Assembly (NCBI GenBank): GCA_035638775.1
Contig: DASQZJ010000029.1
Location: forward strand, 1-64,000
Length of the DNA: 64,000 nucleotides
From: DASQZJ01 sp035638775
Lineage (GTDB): Bacteria > Pseudomonadota > Gammaproteobacteria > UBA5335 > SLRW01
Reading direction: 5' to 3'
The notes below the pieces were generated by a model. That model was not told where the DNA came from and ran no database searches. It saw only the letters and a list, made by a program, of their open reading frames with translations. Every line of letters begins with the position of its first letter. Position 1 is the first letter of the stretch. This document shows positions 45,194-54,057 of this stretch, piece by piece. Made by a program: the position numbers and the translations under genes.

Positions 45194-46483
45194 TTGCAAG
45201 ACATACCGCTGAGCGTGATGGCCGGCGTTCTGCTCCTGATGCTGGTCCTGTCCGCTTTCTTTTCCGGGTCCGAGACAGCGCTGATGACGCTGAACCGGTA
45301 CCGCATGCGGCATCTGGCGCGTGCCGGCCACCGGGGCGCGATCCTGGCCGAGCGCCTGCTGCGCCAGCCCGACCGGCTGATCGGGCTGATCCTGCTGGGC
45401 AACAATCTGGCCAACGTCACGGCGTCGATGCTCAACACGCTAATCGCGCTGCGCCTGTTCGGCGAGGACACCCTGGCCATCGCCACCGGTATCCTGACGC
45501 TGCTGATCCTGATCTTCTCCGAGGTGGCGCCCAAGACCCTGGCCGCCCTGCGCCCGGAGCTGCTGGCCTACCCCGCGGCCTTCGTCTACTGGCCGCTGCT
45601 GAAAGTCACCTACCCGCTGGTCTGGTCGGTGAACTTCATCGCCAACGGGCTGCTGTGGCTGTTCGGGGTGCGCGCCTCCAGCACCGCCGGACACGATCTC
45701 AACGCGGAGGAGCTGCGCACCGTGCTGATGGAGGCCGGGGCCATGATCCCCAAGCGGCACCAGAAGATGCTGCTGAGCATCCTGGACCTGCAGAAGGCCA
45801 CGGTGGAGGACATCATGGTGCCGCGCAACGAGATCAGCGGCATCGACATGACCGACAGCTGGGAGGAGATCCTGTCGCAGCTGCGCAACAGCCAGCACAC
45901 CCGCCTGCCGGTGTACGAGGAGAGCATCGACAGCATCATCGGCATCGTGCACCTGCGCCGCATCCTCAACCGGCTCGCGCTGGGCAAGCTGGACAAGAAG
46001 AGCCTGCTGCAGATGACCCGCGAGTGCTACTTCGTGCCGGAGGCGACGCCGCTCAACACCTGCCTGCTGAATTTCCAGCGCCAGCAGCGCCGCATCGGGC
46101 TGGTGGTCGACGAGTACGGCGACATCCAGGGCCTGGTCACGCTGGAGGACATCCTGGAGGAGATCGTGGGCGAGTTCACCACGGACCCGGCCCACGCGGT
46201 GCGGGACGTGTACCCGCAGGAGGACGGCAGCTTCCTGGTCAACGCCACCGCCAACATCCGCAGCCTCAACCGCAGCATGGGATGGGAGCTGCCGTCGAGC
46301 GGCCCCAAGACCCTTAACGGCGTGATCATCGAGCACATGGAGACGATCCCGGACCCCGGGACCAGCATCCGCATCGGCGACTACGCCATCGAGATCATCC
46401 AGACCCAGGGCAACGCCGTGCGGACAGTCCGGGTGAGACCCGGGGCGCCAGCGGTGCGCCCCCCGGACCGCAGCGCCGGTTGA
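45194..46483 (+). CDS. CNNM/CorC-type transporter with CBS pair (YfjD-like)
   Basis: A 429-residue membrane protein. An N-terminal DUF21 domain (about residues 5-190) has LSAFFSGSETALMTLNRYRMRH and the conserved NNLANVTASM segment. A CBS pair follows (about 205-335, KATVEDIMVPRNEISGID and RIGLVVDEYGDIQGLVTLEDILEEI), then the C-terminal CorC/HlyC domain (SFLVNATANIRSLNRSMGWELP). This family is linked to Mg2+ transport or efflux. Translation appears to start at TTG 45194 after GAGGTGA. It converges on radA with a gap of 22 bases. Confidence 0.9.
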   Translation: MQDIPLSVMAGVLLLMLVLSAFFSGSETALMTLNRYRMRHLARAGHRGAILAERLLRQPDRLIGLILLGNNLANVTASMLNTLIALRLFGEDTLAIATGILTLLILIFSEVAPKTLAALRPELLAYPAAFVYWPLLKVTYPLVWSVNFIANGLLWLFGVRASSTAGHDLNAEELRTVLMEAGAMIPKRHQKMLLSILDLQKATVEDIMVPRNEISGIDMTDSWEEILSQLRNSQHTRLPVYEESIDSIIGIVHLRRILNRLALGKLDKKSLLQMTRECYFVPEATPLNTCLLNFQRQQRRIGLVVDEYGDIQGLVTLEDILEEIVGEFTTDPAHAVRDVYPQEDGSFLVNATANIRSLNRSMGWELPSSGPKTLNGVIIEHMETIPDPGTSIRIGDYAIEIIQTQGNAVRTVRVRPGAPAVRPPDRSAG

Positions 46484-46505
46484 AGCGCGGGCGGCCCCCG
46501 CCCGG

Positions 46506-47873
46506 TCACACGGAGTCCAGCGCCTCCGCCAGGTGCTGCACCGCGACCACCTCGATGCCTCGCACCCGCCCCGCGCGCGGGGCATTCGCCCGCGGCACGA
46601 CGGCCCGGGCGAATCCGTGCTTGGCGGCTTCGCGCAGGCGCTCCTCGCCGCCCGGCACAGGCCGGATCTCGCCGGCGAGGCCGACCTCTCCGAACACCAC
46701 CGTGTCGCGCGAGACCGGGCGGTCGCGGAAGCTCGAGAGCACCGCCAGCAGGACCGGCAGATCGGCAGCTGTCTCGCCCACCCGCATGCCCCCGACCGCA
46801 TTGACGAATACATCCTGACCGAAGGTGGCGATGCCGCCGTGGCGGTGCAGCACTGCCAGCAGCATCGCCAGACGGTTGGAATCGAGCCCGAGCGTGACCC
46901 GCCGCGGGTTGGACAGGTGACTCTCGTCCACCAGCGCCTGCAGCTCCAGAAGCAGCGGCCGGCTGCCCTCGCGCACGCAGGTGATCACGCTGCCCGGCAC
47001 CTGCGCCTCGTGCCGGGAGAGGAAGATCGCCGACGGATTGCTCACCTCGCGCAGGCCGGTATCGGTCATGGCGAACACGCCCAGCTCGTTGACCGCGCCG
47101 AAGCGGTTCTTGGCGGCCCGCACGATGCGGAAGCGGCTGGTGGCGTCGTTCTCGAAGTACAGCACCGTGTCGACCATGTGCTCGAGCACGCGGGGACCGG
47201 CGATGTTCCCTTCCTTGGTCACGTGCCCCACCAGCAGGACCGCGGTGCCGGTCTGCTTGGCGTAGCGCACCAGCCGGGCGGTGCTCTCCCGCACCTGTGC
47301 GACGGCGCCGGGCGCCGACTGCAGGGCCTCCGTGTGCATGGTTTGCACCGAGTCGATCACCATCACCTGCGGGCGCTGCTGCGCGGCGACTTCCAGTACG
47401 CGTTCGACGCTGGTCTCGGCGAGCAGCATCAGCGGGATGTCGGGCAGGCCCAGGCGGTCGGCGCGGAGGCTGATCTGCTGCAGCGACTCCTCCCCGGCGA
47501 CATAGATTGCGCTCAGGCGGTCCCGCACCGCAGCCAGGACCTGAAGCAGCAGCGTCGACTTGCCGATGCCCGGGTCGCCACCGATGAGCACCACCGAGCC
47601 GGCGACCAGGCCACCGCCCAGCACCCGGTCGACCTCGGCCATGCCGGTCCCGGTGCGCTCGCCCGTGCTCCGGCTCACCTCGGACAGAGAGCGCAGCTCG
47701 GTGGCGCCCCCCGCGTAGCCGGCGGCCCGGCCGGCCGATGTGACCGGCACTGTCTCGACACTTTCCTCGAGGCTGTTCCAGCTGCCGCAGTCCGGGCACT
47801 GGCCCGCCCACTGCAGCGTGCTGCCGCCGCATTCGCGGCAGCGGAACAAGGTCCTGGTCCTCGCCTTCGCCAT
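46506..47873 (-). CDS. radA: DNA repair helicase RadA
   Basis: A 455-residue RecA-like protein. A C4 zinc finger (RCRECGGSTLQWAGQCPDC) opens it. Walker A (GGDPGIGKSTLLLQ) and the RadA-specific motif RAAKNRFGAVNELGVFAM follow, and the C-terminal Lon-protease-like domain (VNAVGGMRVGETAADLPVLLAVLSS) is complete. RadA drives branch migration during recombination. The ATG at 47873 was chosen because it lies directly before the Zn finger; an upstream in-frame ATG at 47900 is possible. It converges on the CNNM gene. Confidence 0.96.
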   Translation of the reverse strand: MAKARTRTLFRCRECGGSTLQWAGQCPDCGSWNSLEESVETVPVTSAGRAAGYAGGATELRSLSEVSRSTGERTGTGMAEVDRVLGGGLVAGSVVLIGGDPGIGKSTLLLQVLAAVRDRLSAIYVAGEESLQQISLRADRLGLPDIPLMLLAETSVERVLEVAAQQRPQVMVIDSVQTMHTEALQSAPGAVAQVRESTARLVRYAKQTGTAVLLVGHVTKEGNIAGPRVLEHMVDTVLYFENDATSRFRIVRAAKNRFGAVNELGVFAMTDTGLREVSNPSAIFLSRHEAQVPGSVITCVREGSRPLLLELQALVDESHLSNPRRVTLGLDSNRLAMLLAVLHRHGGIATFGQDVFVNAVGGMRVGETAADLPVLLAVLSSFRDRPVSRDTVVFGEVGLAGEIRPVPGGEERLREAAKHGFARAVVPRANAPRAGRVRGIEVVAVQHLAEALDSV

Positions 47874-48229
47874 CGCCCGCCCCGTCCGCTTCCAGTCCAC
47901 CGGATCATACTACCAGCGCCCCGGGAGGTATTGGCCGGTCCCGGCGCCGGGGGCTGCCCCGCCCCGCCGGCCCCGGTGCCGCGACGATGCCCCGGCTCCG
48001 TCCGGCCGGGCCGCGCGGCCGGGCGGCGTATGCTTTTACAGCCGGGGCAACCGGGTTACTATTTTGATCAATGCGGCAACACCCGGACGGCCCGGCCCGG
48101 CGCGCCCTCGACCGGCCGCGCGGGGGCGTGACGCTCTCCCGCGAAAGTGACCGGACCGGGGTGCCCGCCGGCGGGACCGGCCGACGGTGGCCGTGACGTC
48201 CCGCGCCGCTGCATACCGGGAGCCCTGGA
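47874..48229. other. Divergent spacer between radA and the PP2C gene
   Basis: This 356-bp spacer contains a -10-like TATGAT for radA (minus strand, 47909-47904) and a better promoter for the plus-strand genes (48035-48062). The remaining sequence is very GC-rich with several GGCCGG-type inverted repeats. A long untranslated leader of about 160 bases would precede the PP2C gene. No RNA gene or riboswitch was recognised in it. Confidence 0.4.
48035..48062 (+). promoter_or_regulatory. Candidate promoter of the PP2C-FHA pair
   Basis: TTTACA (48035-48040) and TACTAT (48057-48062) are separated by 16 bases in an otherwise GC-rich spacer. It would give a leader of about 160 bases before the PP2C ATG. 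Confidence 0.45.
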
Positions 48230-49054
48230 ATGCGCCTTGTCGACAGCCTGCAGTTCTCCGGCCATACCGATCCCGGCCGCGTGCGCTCCCACAACGAGGA
48301 CAGCATTCACATCGATGCGCCGAACGGGCTGGTCGTGCTCGCGGACGGGATGGGCGGCTACCGCGCCGGCGAGGTGGCGAGCGCCATCGCCGTGCGCAGC
48401 ATCCGGGATTTCATCGCCAACGGGCTCGACGGCCTTGCCGCGGAAGGCAACGGGGACACCGGGGAATTCACCCCCGAGGCCCAGCTCGTGCGCCACGCCA
48501 TCATGAACGCCAACCAGGAGATCGTTTCCGCCGCCCGGAGTGAAAGCCGCTACGAAGGCATGGGCACGACGGTGGTGGCGATGCTGTTCCACGACGCCCG
48601 CGTCACCATCGGCCACGTGGGCGATTCGCGCGCCTACCGCCTGCGCTCCGAGCAGCTCGAGCAGCTGACGATCGACCACTCGCTGCTGCAGGAGCTGGTT
48701 TCCCGGGGGGTCTACACGGCCGAGGAGGCCCAGACCTCGCCCAACCGGAACATCGTCACGCGGGCTCTTGGCGTTGAGCGGGAGGTCGATGTCGACCTGC
48801 TGCAGGACATGGTTCTGCCGGACGACCTCTACCTGCTCTGCTCCGACGGCCTCAACGACATGGTCGGCGACGACGAGATCCGCTTAACCCTGAACCGGCT
48901 CGGTGGTAATCTCGACCGGCTGACGGAAGGCCTCGTGGCCGTCGCCAACGACCGCGGCGGGCGCGACAACATCTCGGTGATCGCGGTTCGCGTGGCACCA
49001 TCCTTCGAGAATCACAAGGGTCTGTTCGGCAGGATCGTGGATCTGCTCTCGTGA
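48230..49054 (+). CDS. PP2C-family serine/threonine phosphatase
   Basis: A 274-residue soluble Stp1/PppA-type phosphatase. The metal-binding signatures are present: GRVRSHNEDSIHI, VVLADGMGGYRAGEVAS, GHVGDSRAYRL, LLCSDGLNDMV and RGGRDNISVIAV. It removes phosphate from Ser/Thr in a Mn2+/Mg2+-dependent way. A GGGAG ribosome site precedes the ATG. It is followed after 18 bases by an FHA protein, the usual pThr-reading partner. No Ser/Thr kinase gene is in the window, so the kinase must be elsewhere. The C-terminal 15 residues (PSFENHKGLFGRIVDLLS) are an addition to the core. Confidence 0.93.
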   Translation: MRLVDSLQFSGHTDPGRVRSHNEDSIHIDAPNGLVVLADGMGGYRAGEVASAIAVRSIRDFIANGLDGLAAEGNGDTGEFTPEAQLVRHAIMNANQEIVSAARSESRYEGMGTTVVAMLFHDARVTIGHVGDSRAYRLRSEQLEQLTIDHSLLQELVSRGVYTAEEAQTSPNRNIVTRALGVEREVDVDLLQDMVLPDDLYLLCSDGLNDMVGDDEIRLTLNRLGGNLDRLTEGLVAVANDRGGRDNISVIAVRVAPSFENHKGLFGRIVDLLS

Positions 49055-49072
49055 TCCGCCTTCGGGGATTCG

Positions 49073-49750
49073 ATGGCCGTACTCGTACTGACTGACAATG
49101 GCCTCCCGGTACGGGAGTACTCGCTGGATTGCGCCAGGACCACGCTCGGCCGCGCGGACGACAACGACATCGCCGTGGCCGACCGCGCGGTCAGCGCCCA
49201 TCATGCGGTGTTCATCCGCGAGGACCGCTTCGTGCGCGTGGAGGATCTCGCCAGCACCAACGGCACTTTCGTCAACGGCCGTCGCGCCACCCGTGCCGAG
49301 TTGCGCGACGGCGACATCGTGCGCGTGGGGAACCACGAGCTGCGGTTCAGCGCGCGCGACCCGGACCACGAGCCCGAGCAGCCGTTCGAAACCACCATGG
49401 TCATGGATGCCCGCACCGCCGGGCGCGTGGCGCCGGCGGCCATGCCGGAATCGTCACGGGCGTCGCCGTCCCGGATGCCGATGGCCCGCCTGCAGGTGCT
49501 CAGCGGCCCCAACAGCGGGCGGGAGCTGCGGCTGACCAAGGCCCTCACCACGCTGGGACGCCCGGGCGTGCAGGTCGCCGCGATCACACGCCGCGCCGAC
49601 GGCTATGCCATCGTCTACGTACCCTCGTCCGGGGATCGCGGCACCGCCCCCACCGTCAACGGCAAGAGCATCGGCAACCGTTCCTGCTACCTCAAGGACA
49701 ACGACGTGATCGAGCTCGCCGGGGTGAAGATGGGATTCTTCTGCGACTAG
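49073..49750 (+). CDS. FHA-domain protein with a degenerate second FHA domain
   Basis: A 225-residue protein. The N-terminal FHA domain (about 1-95) keeps the phosphothreonine-binding residues: GR (26-27), S41xxH44 and STNGT (61-65). A linker contains ETT at 106-108, similar to the phosphorylated ETT motif before the FHA domain of GarA-like proteins. A second FHA-like fold (about 138-222) starts with LGR (161-163) but lacks the SxxH motif, so it may not bind phosphopeptide. It is encoded with the PP2C phosphatase and probably reads or relays Ser/Thr phosphorylation. Its stop shares a CTAG palindrome with the stop of alr. Confidence 0.87.
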   Translation: MAVLVLTDNGLPVREYSLDCARTTLGRADDNDIAVADRAVSAHHAVFIREDRFVRVEDLASTNGTFVNGRRATRAELRDGDIVRVGNHELRFSARDPDHEPEQPFETTMVMDARTAGRVAPAAMPESSRASPSRMPMARLQVLSGPNSGRELRLTKALTTLGRPGVQVAAITRRADGYAIVYVPSSGDRGTAPTVNGKSIGNRSCYLKDNDVIELAGVKMGFFCD

Positions 49751-50871
49751 GAGCGTGCCGCCCGTCGCGCCTCCGGCACCTCGTCCGCCTGCCGCTCTTC
49801 CAGCGCGACCCGCCGCGTACCGAGCCCGCACAGCAGGTCGTAGGCGATGGTGCCCGCCGCGCGGGCGATCTCCTCCACCGGCAGGCGCCCGCCCCACAGG
49901 GTCACCGGGTCGCCCACCCGCTCGTTCCCCTCCGGGCCGAGGTCCACGGTAAGCATATCCATGGAAACGCATCCCACGAGCGGCACGCGGCGTCCCTTCA
50001 CCAGCACCGGCGTGCCGTCCGGTACATGGCGGGGGTAGCCGTCGCCGTAGCCCGCCGCGACCACGCCGATACGGGTATCCGCGGGCGCCGTCCAGCGCCC
50101 GCCGTAGCCCACGCGGCCGCCGCGCTGCAGCGGCTTGACCGAGATCAGCTCGCTGACGAACTCCATGACGGGGCGCAGCCCATCCTGCTCGCCGGTGCGT
50201 CCCTCGAACGGCGACACGCCGTAGAGCATGATGCCCGGGCGCACGCAGTCGGCATGGCTCCCGGGGAAACCCAGCACGCCCGCCGAGTTGGCCAGGCTGC
50301 GCGGGCCTTCCAGCCCCTCGCAGCTGCGCGCGAAGCACTCGATCTGGCCCTCGGTGTAGGCGCGGTCGGGGATGTCGGCACAGGCCAGGTGGGTCAGCAG
50401 CGGGATGGGCTCGACGACCGTCTCCAGCGAGCGCAGCCGCTCGTGCACGGCGCCGATCTCGGCCGGATCGAAGCCCAGCCGGTGCATGCCGCTGTCGACC
50501 TTGATCCACACCCGCAGCGGCCCGCCGCCCGCGGCCTGCTCCAGCACCTCGAGCTGTGCGCGGTCGTGCACCACGAGTTCCACCTCGAGCGCCCGCGCGC
50601 GTGCGATCTGGCGCGGCCCGGCGGCGCCTTCCAGCACCAGGATACGGTCTGCGATCCCGCCGGCGCGCAGCCGCTCGGCCTCGTCCACGCGCGCCACCGC
50701 GAAGCCCTCGACGTGCCCGGACAGGCTGTTCGCGACCCGCAACAGCCCGTGGCCGTAGCCATCGGCCTTGACCGCGGCCAGCACGGAACTGCCGGGCGCC
50801 GCCCGCCGGACCCGGGCAAGGTTGTGCCGCAGGGCGGCGGCATCGATCAGCGCGCGGGGCACGCCGGTCAC
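49747..50871 (-). CDS. alr: Alanine racemase
   Basis: A 374-residue fold-type III PLP enzyme that makes D-alanine for peptidoglycan. The PLP lysine lies in VLAAVKADGYGHG near residue 34; the catalytic Tyr is in RVGYGGRWTAP, and VGCVSMDMLTVDLG and PGIMLYGVSPF are typical. Length is normal. The start overlaps the dnaB stop (ATGA), matching the common dnaB-alr arrangement. It converges on the FHA gene with overlapping stops. Confidence 0.96.
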   Translation of the reverse strand: MTGVPRALIDAAALRHNLARVRRAAPGSSVLAAVKADGYGHGLLRVANSLSGHVEGFAVARVDEAERLRAGGIADRILVLEGAAGPRQIARARALEVELVVHDRAQLEVLEQAAGGGPLRVWIKVDSGMHRLGFDPAEIGAVHERLRSLETVVEPIPLLTHLACADIPDRAYTEGQIECFARSCEGLEGPRSLANSAGVLGFPGSHADCVRPGIMLYGVSPFEGRTGEQDGLRPVMEFVSELISVKPLQRGGRVGYGGRWTAPADTRIGVVAAGYGDGYPRHVPDGTPVLVKGRRVPLVGCVSMDMLTVDLGPEGNERVGDPVTLWGGRLPVEEIARAAGTIAYDLLCGLGTRRVALEERQADEVPEARRAARS

Positions 50872-52259
50872 GCGTAGTCCTCCGCATAGCGTTCGGCGAT
50901 GAAGCTCTCGAACCGCGTGTACTGGCCCAGGAAGGTGAGCCGCACGGTGCCCGTCGGGCCGTTGCGCTGCTTGCCGATGATCACCTCGGCGGTGCCCCGG
51001 TCCGGGCTTTCCTCGTTGTAGACCTCGTCGCGGTAGATGAACACGATCACGTCGGCATCCTGCTCGATGCTGCCCGACTCGCGCAGATCCGACATCACCG
51101 GACGCTTGTTGGGCCGCTGCTCGAGATTCCGGTTGAGCTGCGACAGCGCGATCACCGGCACGGCCAGCTCCTTGGCCAGTGCCTTGAGGCTGCGCGAGAT
51201 CTCCGAGATCTCCGTGGTCCGGTTCTCCACCGTTCCCGCCACCTGCATCAGCTGCAGGTAGTCGATCACCAGCAGGCCCAGGCCGTGCTCTCGCTTGAGC
51301 CTGCGGGCCCGGGCCCGCAGGTCGGTGGGTGTGAGCGCCGGGGTATCGTCGATGAACAGGGTCGCGTCCGACATCAGGGCGACCGCAGAGGTGATCCGCG
51401 GCCAGTCGTCGTCGTCCAGGTTGCCGGTGCGGACCTTGCTCTGGTCGATGCGGCCCAGCGAGGAGATCATCCGCATGGCCAGCTGGTCGCCCGGCATCTC
51501 CATGCTGAAGATCGCGGTCGGCACCCGGTCCCGGATGGACGCGTGCTCGGCGAGGTTCATGGCGAAGCTGGTCTTGCCCATCGACGGGCGCCCCGCCACG
51601 ATGATCAGGTCCCCCGCCTGCAGCCCCGCGGTCATGCGGTCGAAGTCGTTGAGGCCGGTGGCCAGGCCGGTCAGGGGGCTCTCGGAGTGGAACAGCGTGT
51701 CGATGCGGTCGACCGCCGCGGTGAGCAGCTGCTTGATCGGGACGAAGCCCTTGCGGCCGCGGGCGCCGCGGTCGGCGATCTCGAACACCAGCCCTTCGGC
51801 ATGGTCCAGCAGGCTGGAGCTGTCACGCCCTTCGGGCCGGTAGCCGGCGTTGGAGATCTCGGTGCCGACCCGGATCAGCTCGCGCAGGATGGCCCGCTGG
51901 CGCACGATGTCGGCGTAGGCACGGATATTGGCCGCGCTGGGCGTCTCCTTGGCCATCGCACCGACATAGGCGAGCCCACCGACCCGCTCATCCAGGCCCT
52001 GCGCCTCCAGCCACTCCGACACCGTGACCACGTCGGCGGGATCGCCGCGATCCGCGAGGTGGCGGATGGCGCGGAAGATGAACTGGTGCTCGCGGCGGTA
52101 GAAGTCTTCCTCGGTGAGGCGGTCGGCGATCTCGTCCCAGCGGCTGTTGTCCAGCATCAGCCCGCCGAGCACGGCCTGCTCGGCTTCCAGCGAATGCGGC
52201 GGGATGCGCATCGCGGCCGGGTCGCCGACCATCCTGCTGCTACGCTCGATCTCGGCCAT
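50868..52259 (-). CDS. dnaB: Replicative DNA helicase DnaB
   Basis: A 463-residue hexameric helicase. The N-terminal domain (PPHSLEAEQAVLGGLMLDNSRWDEI) binds primase; the C-terminal RecA-like domain has Walker A (AGRPSMGKTSFAMN), Walker B (LLVIDYLQLM) and the DnaB motif ISRSLKALAKELAVPVIALSQLNR. No intein or insertion is present. It lies in the rpsF-rpsR-DUF2232-rplI-dnaB-alr cluster. Confidence 0.98.
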   Translation of the reverse strand: MAEIERSSRMVGDPAAMRIPPHSLEAEQAVLGGLMLDNSRWDEIADRLTEEDFYRREHQFIFRAIRHLADRGDPADVVTVSEWLEAQGLDERVGGLAYVGAMAKETPSAANIRAYADIVRQRAILRELIRVGTEISNAGYRPEGRDSSSLLDHAEGLVFEIADRGARGRKGFVPIKQLLTAAVDRIDTLFHSESPLTGLATGLNDFDRMTAGLQAGDLIIVAGRPSMGKTSFAMNLAEHASIRDRVPTAIFSMEMPGDQLAMRMISSLGRIDQSKVRTGNLDDDDWPRITSAVALMSDATLFIDDTPALTPTDLRARARRLKREHGLGLLVIDYLQLMQVAGTVENRTTEISEISRSLKALAKELAVPVIALSQLNRNLEQRPNKRPVMSDLRESGSIEQDADVIVFIYRDEVYNEESPDRGTAEVIIGKQRNGPTGTVRLTFLGQYTRFESFIAERYAEDYA

Positions 52260-52341
52260 GCTCGCCCCGCGGCGTAATCCCCGAAATCACCCGCCGCGCG
52301 CCGCCAGTGCGTCGCGCCTGGCCGGAGGCCGCCCGCCGAGG

Positions 52342-52791
52342 CTATTCCTCGCCGACGACCACCACCCTGACGGGCACGTCCACATCCGTGTGCAGGTGCA
52401 CCTCCACCTCGTACTCACCGACCTGGCGGATCGGTCCGTGCGGCGTGCGGACTTCCTTCTTCTCCACCTCGAACCCCGCCGCCACGATCGCGTCGGCGAT
52501 GTCCACCGGGCCGACCGAGCCGTACAGACGGCCCTCGCCCGCGGTCCGGGCGGTAATCGTCACCTCCAGGCCCTCCAGGGCCGAGGCGCGCCCGTGGGCG
52601 CGGGTCAGCGCGTCGGCCGCGGCCTGCTCCAGCTCCTCGCGCCGGGCCTCGAACTCCCGGACGTTGTCGGGCGTGGCACGCACGGCCTTGCCCTCGGGAA
52701 GCAGGAAGTTCCGGCCGTAGCCGTTCTTCACCCGGACCCTGTCACCCAGATTACCCAGATTCTCGACTTTTTCCAGCAGTATGATTTCCAT
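52342..52791 (-). CDS. rplI: 50S ribosomal protein L9
   Basis: A 149-residue two-domain protein. MEIILLEKVENLGNLGDRVRVKNGYGRNFLLPEGKAV is the highly conserved N-terminal domain, followed by a long central helix and a C-terminal domain (LYGSVGPVDIADAIVAAGFEVEKKEVR). The ATG at 52791 gives the standard start. It is in the normal place between the DUF2232 gene and dnaB. Confidence 0.98.
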   Translation of the reverse strand: MEIILLEKVENLGNLGDRVRVKNGYGRNFLLPEGKAVRATPDNVREFEARREELEQAAADALTRAHGRASALEGLEVTITARTAGEGRLYGSVGPVDIADAIVAAGFEVEKKEVRTPHGPIRQVGEYEVEVHLHTDVDVPVRVVVVGEE

Positions 52792-52846
52792 CGCTCGCAC
52801 CATCGTCTCAGGATTCGCCGGCGGGCGCCGCCGCGCGCTGCCGGCG

Positions 52847-53743
52847 TCAACGCGCGCGCCGCGCGCGACCCCGGAAGTCCAGCCAGTTGTCCAGCGCGCC
52901 GAAGATCGCCAGCACCAGGTTCAGCGGTGACAGGATCAACAGCACCGCGTAGAACACCCCCAGCCAGATCCCCTGGACCTCGTAGATCTTCACCAGGGCG
53001 TGCACCACCGCCAGCCCCTGCAGCAGGAACAGCGCGCGCAGCACGATACCGAAGTTCCCGGCCAGGCTCACCCCGGCGAGTCCCCCGACGAGCAGGCCGA
53101 AGAACACCACCGCCGTCACCTGGCCGAAGCGCAGCGCCCGGAACTCCTCGCCGAAGGCACCCGGCCGGTAGAGTTCCCCCTGCCACCAGCGGCCAAGCAG
53201 CAGGCTGGCCGCCAGCGCCAGGAACAGCAGCGCGCCGGTCACGCCCGACATCGAGGCGGCCATCGCCTTGGTCAGCTTGCCGGTGGCGCTGCCGCTCTGG
53301 CTGCTGCCGACACCGGCCGCGTGGAAATAGGCGTGCAGCTGACTGGCCCACCACTGCGTCGGATCCCCGTGCCACACGAAGAAGGCCGCGCAGACCGCGA
53401 CGCCCAGCGCCACGCTGGCCATCAGTGCCGGCATCAGCGCTGCGCGCCGATTCACCAGCACTCCGAGCAGGGCTGCCGGAATCCAGATCGCCAGTGCCAC
53501 GCCAATGTTGAGCGCGAGCCCGAAACCGCCGGCCGCCAGGAATCCCAGCGCCACCAGCAGCACCGACGCGGCGCCGCTGACCTGCAGGGCCGGCCGCGAG
53601 CCCAGCTGCATGCCGATCAGCGCGACGATCGCGCCGCTCACGCATACCGCCGGCAGGATCAGCCACGACAGGGCACCCGCAACCAGGGTCAGTCCGATCG
53701 CCTGGCTGGGCCCCCGCATCGCGAAGCGGGCCAGGAACCTCAT
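52847..53743 (-). CDS. DUF2232 integral membrane protein
   Basis: A 298-residue polytopic membrane protein with about eight helices. DUF2232 (YybS-like) proteins of unknown function are typically encoded between rpsR and rplI in Chromatiales and Xanthomonadales-like gammaproteobacteria, exactly the position here. The C-terminal part (LSPLNLVLAIFGALDNWLDFRGR) is the most conserved-looking segment. A TTG three codons upstream of the chosen ATG (53743) could also serve; neither has a clear ribosome site. Confidence 0.82.
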   Translation of the reverse strand: MRFLARFAMRGPSQAIGLTLVAGALSWLILPAVCVSGAIVALIGMQLGSRPALQVSGAASVLLVALGFLAAGGFGLALNIGVALAIWIPAALLGVLVNRRAALMPALMASVALGVAVCAAFFVWHGDPTQWWASQLHAYFHAAGVGSSQSGSATGKLTKAMAASMSGVTGALLFLALAASLLLGRWWQGELYRPGAFGEEFRALRFGQVTAVVFFGLLVGGLAGVSLAGNFGIVLRALFLLQGLAVVHALVKIYEVQGIWLGVFYAVLLILSPLNLVLAIFGALDNWLDFRGRARRAR

Positions 53744-53792
53744 CTGCCGCAAGCCCGGCCGGGCGCGCGGTCACCCGCGCGGACCGGTCGCG

Positions 53793-54017
53793 TCAATGAC
53801 GGTCCGTGTACGGGAGCAGGGCCAGGTACCGGGCGCGCTTGATCGCACTGGACAACTGACGCTGATACGGCGCGCGGGTGCCGGTGATCCGGCTCGGGAC
53901 GATCTTGCCCGTCTCCGTCACGTAGTTCTTCAGGGTCGCGATGTCCTTGTAGTCGATCTCCTTGACGCCCTCGGCCGTGAACCGGCAATACTTCCTGCGG
54001 CGAAAGAAACGTGCCAT
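53793..54017 (-). CDS. rpsR: 30S ribosomal protein S18
   Basis: A 74-residue protein matching S18 throughout: MARFFRRRKYCRFTAEGVKEIDYKDIATLKNYVTETGKIVPSRITGT and YQRQLSSAIKRARYLALLPYTDRH. It forms a heterodimer with S6 on the platform of the 30S subunit. It follows rpsF after about 40 bases. Confidence 0.98.
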   Translation of the reverse strand: MARFFRRRKYCRFTAEGVKEIDYKDIATLKNYVTETGKIVPSRITGTRAPYQRQLSSAIKRARYLALLPYTDRH

Positions 54018-54057
54018 AAGCTGCCTCTCCGGAATTCTCTCTGACGCTGCGGCCGGC

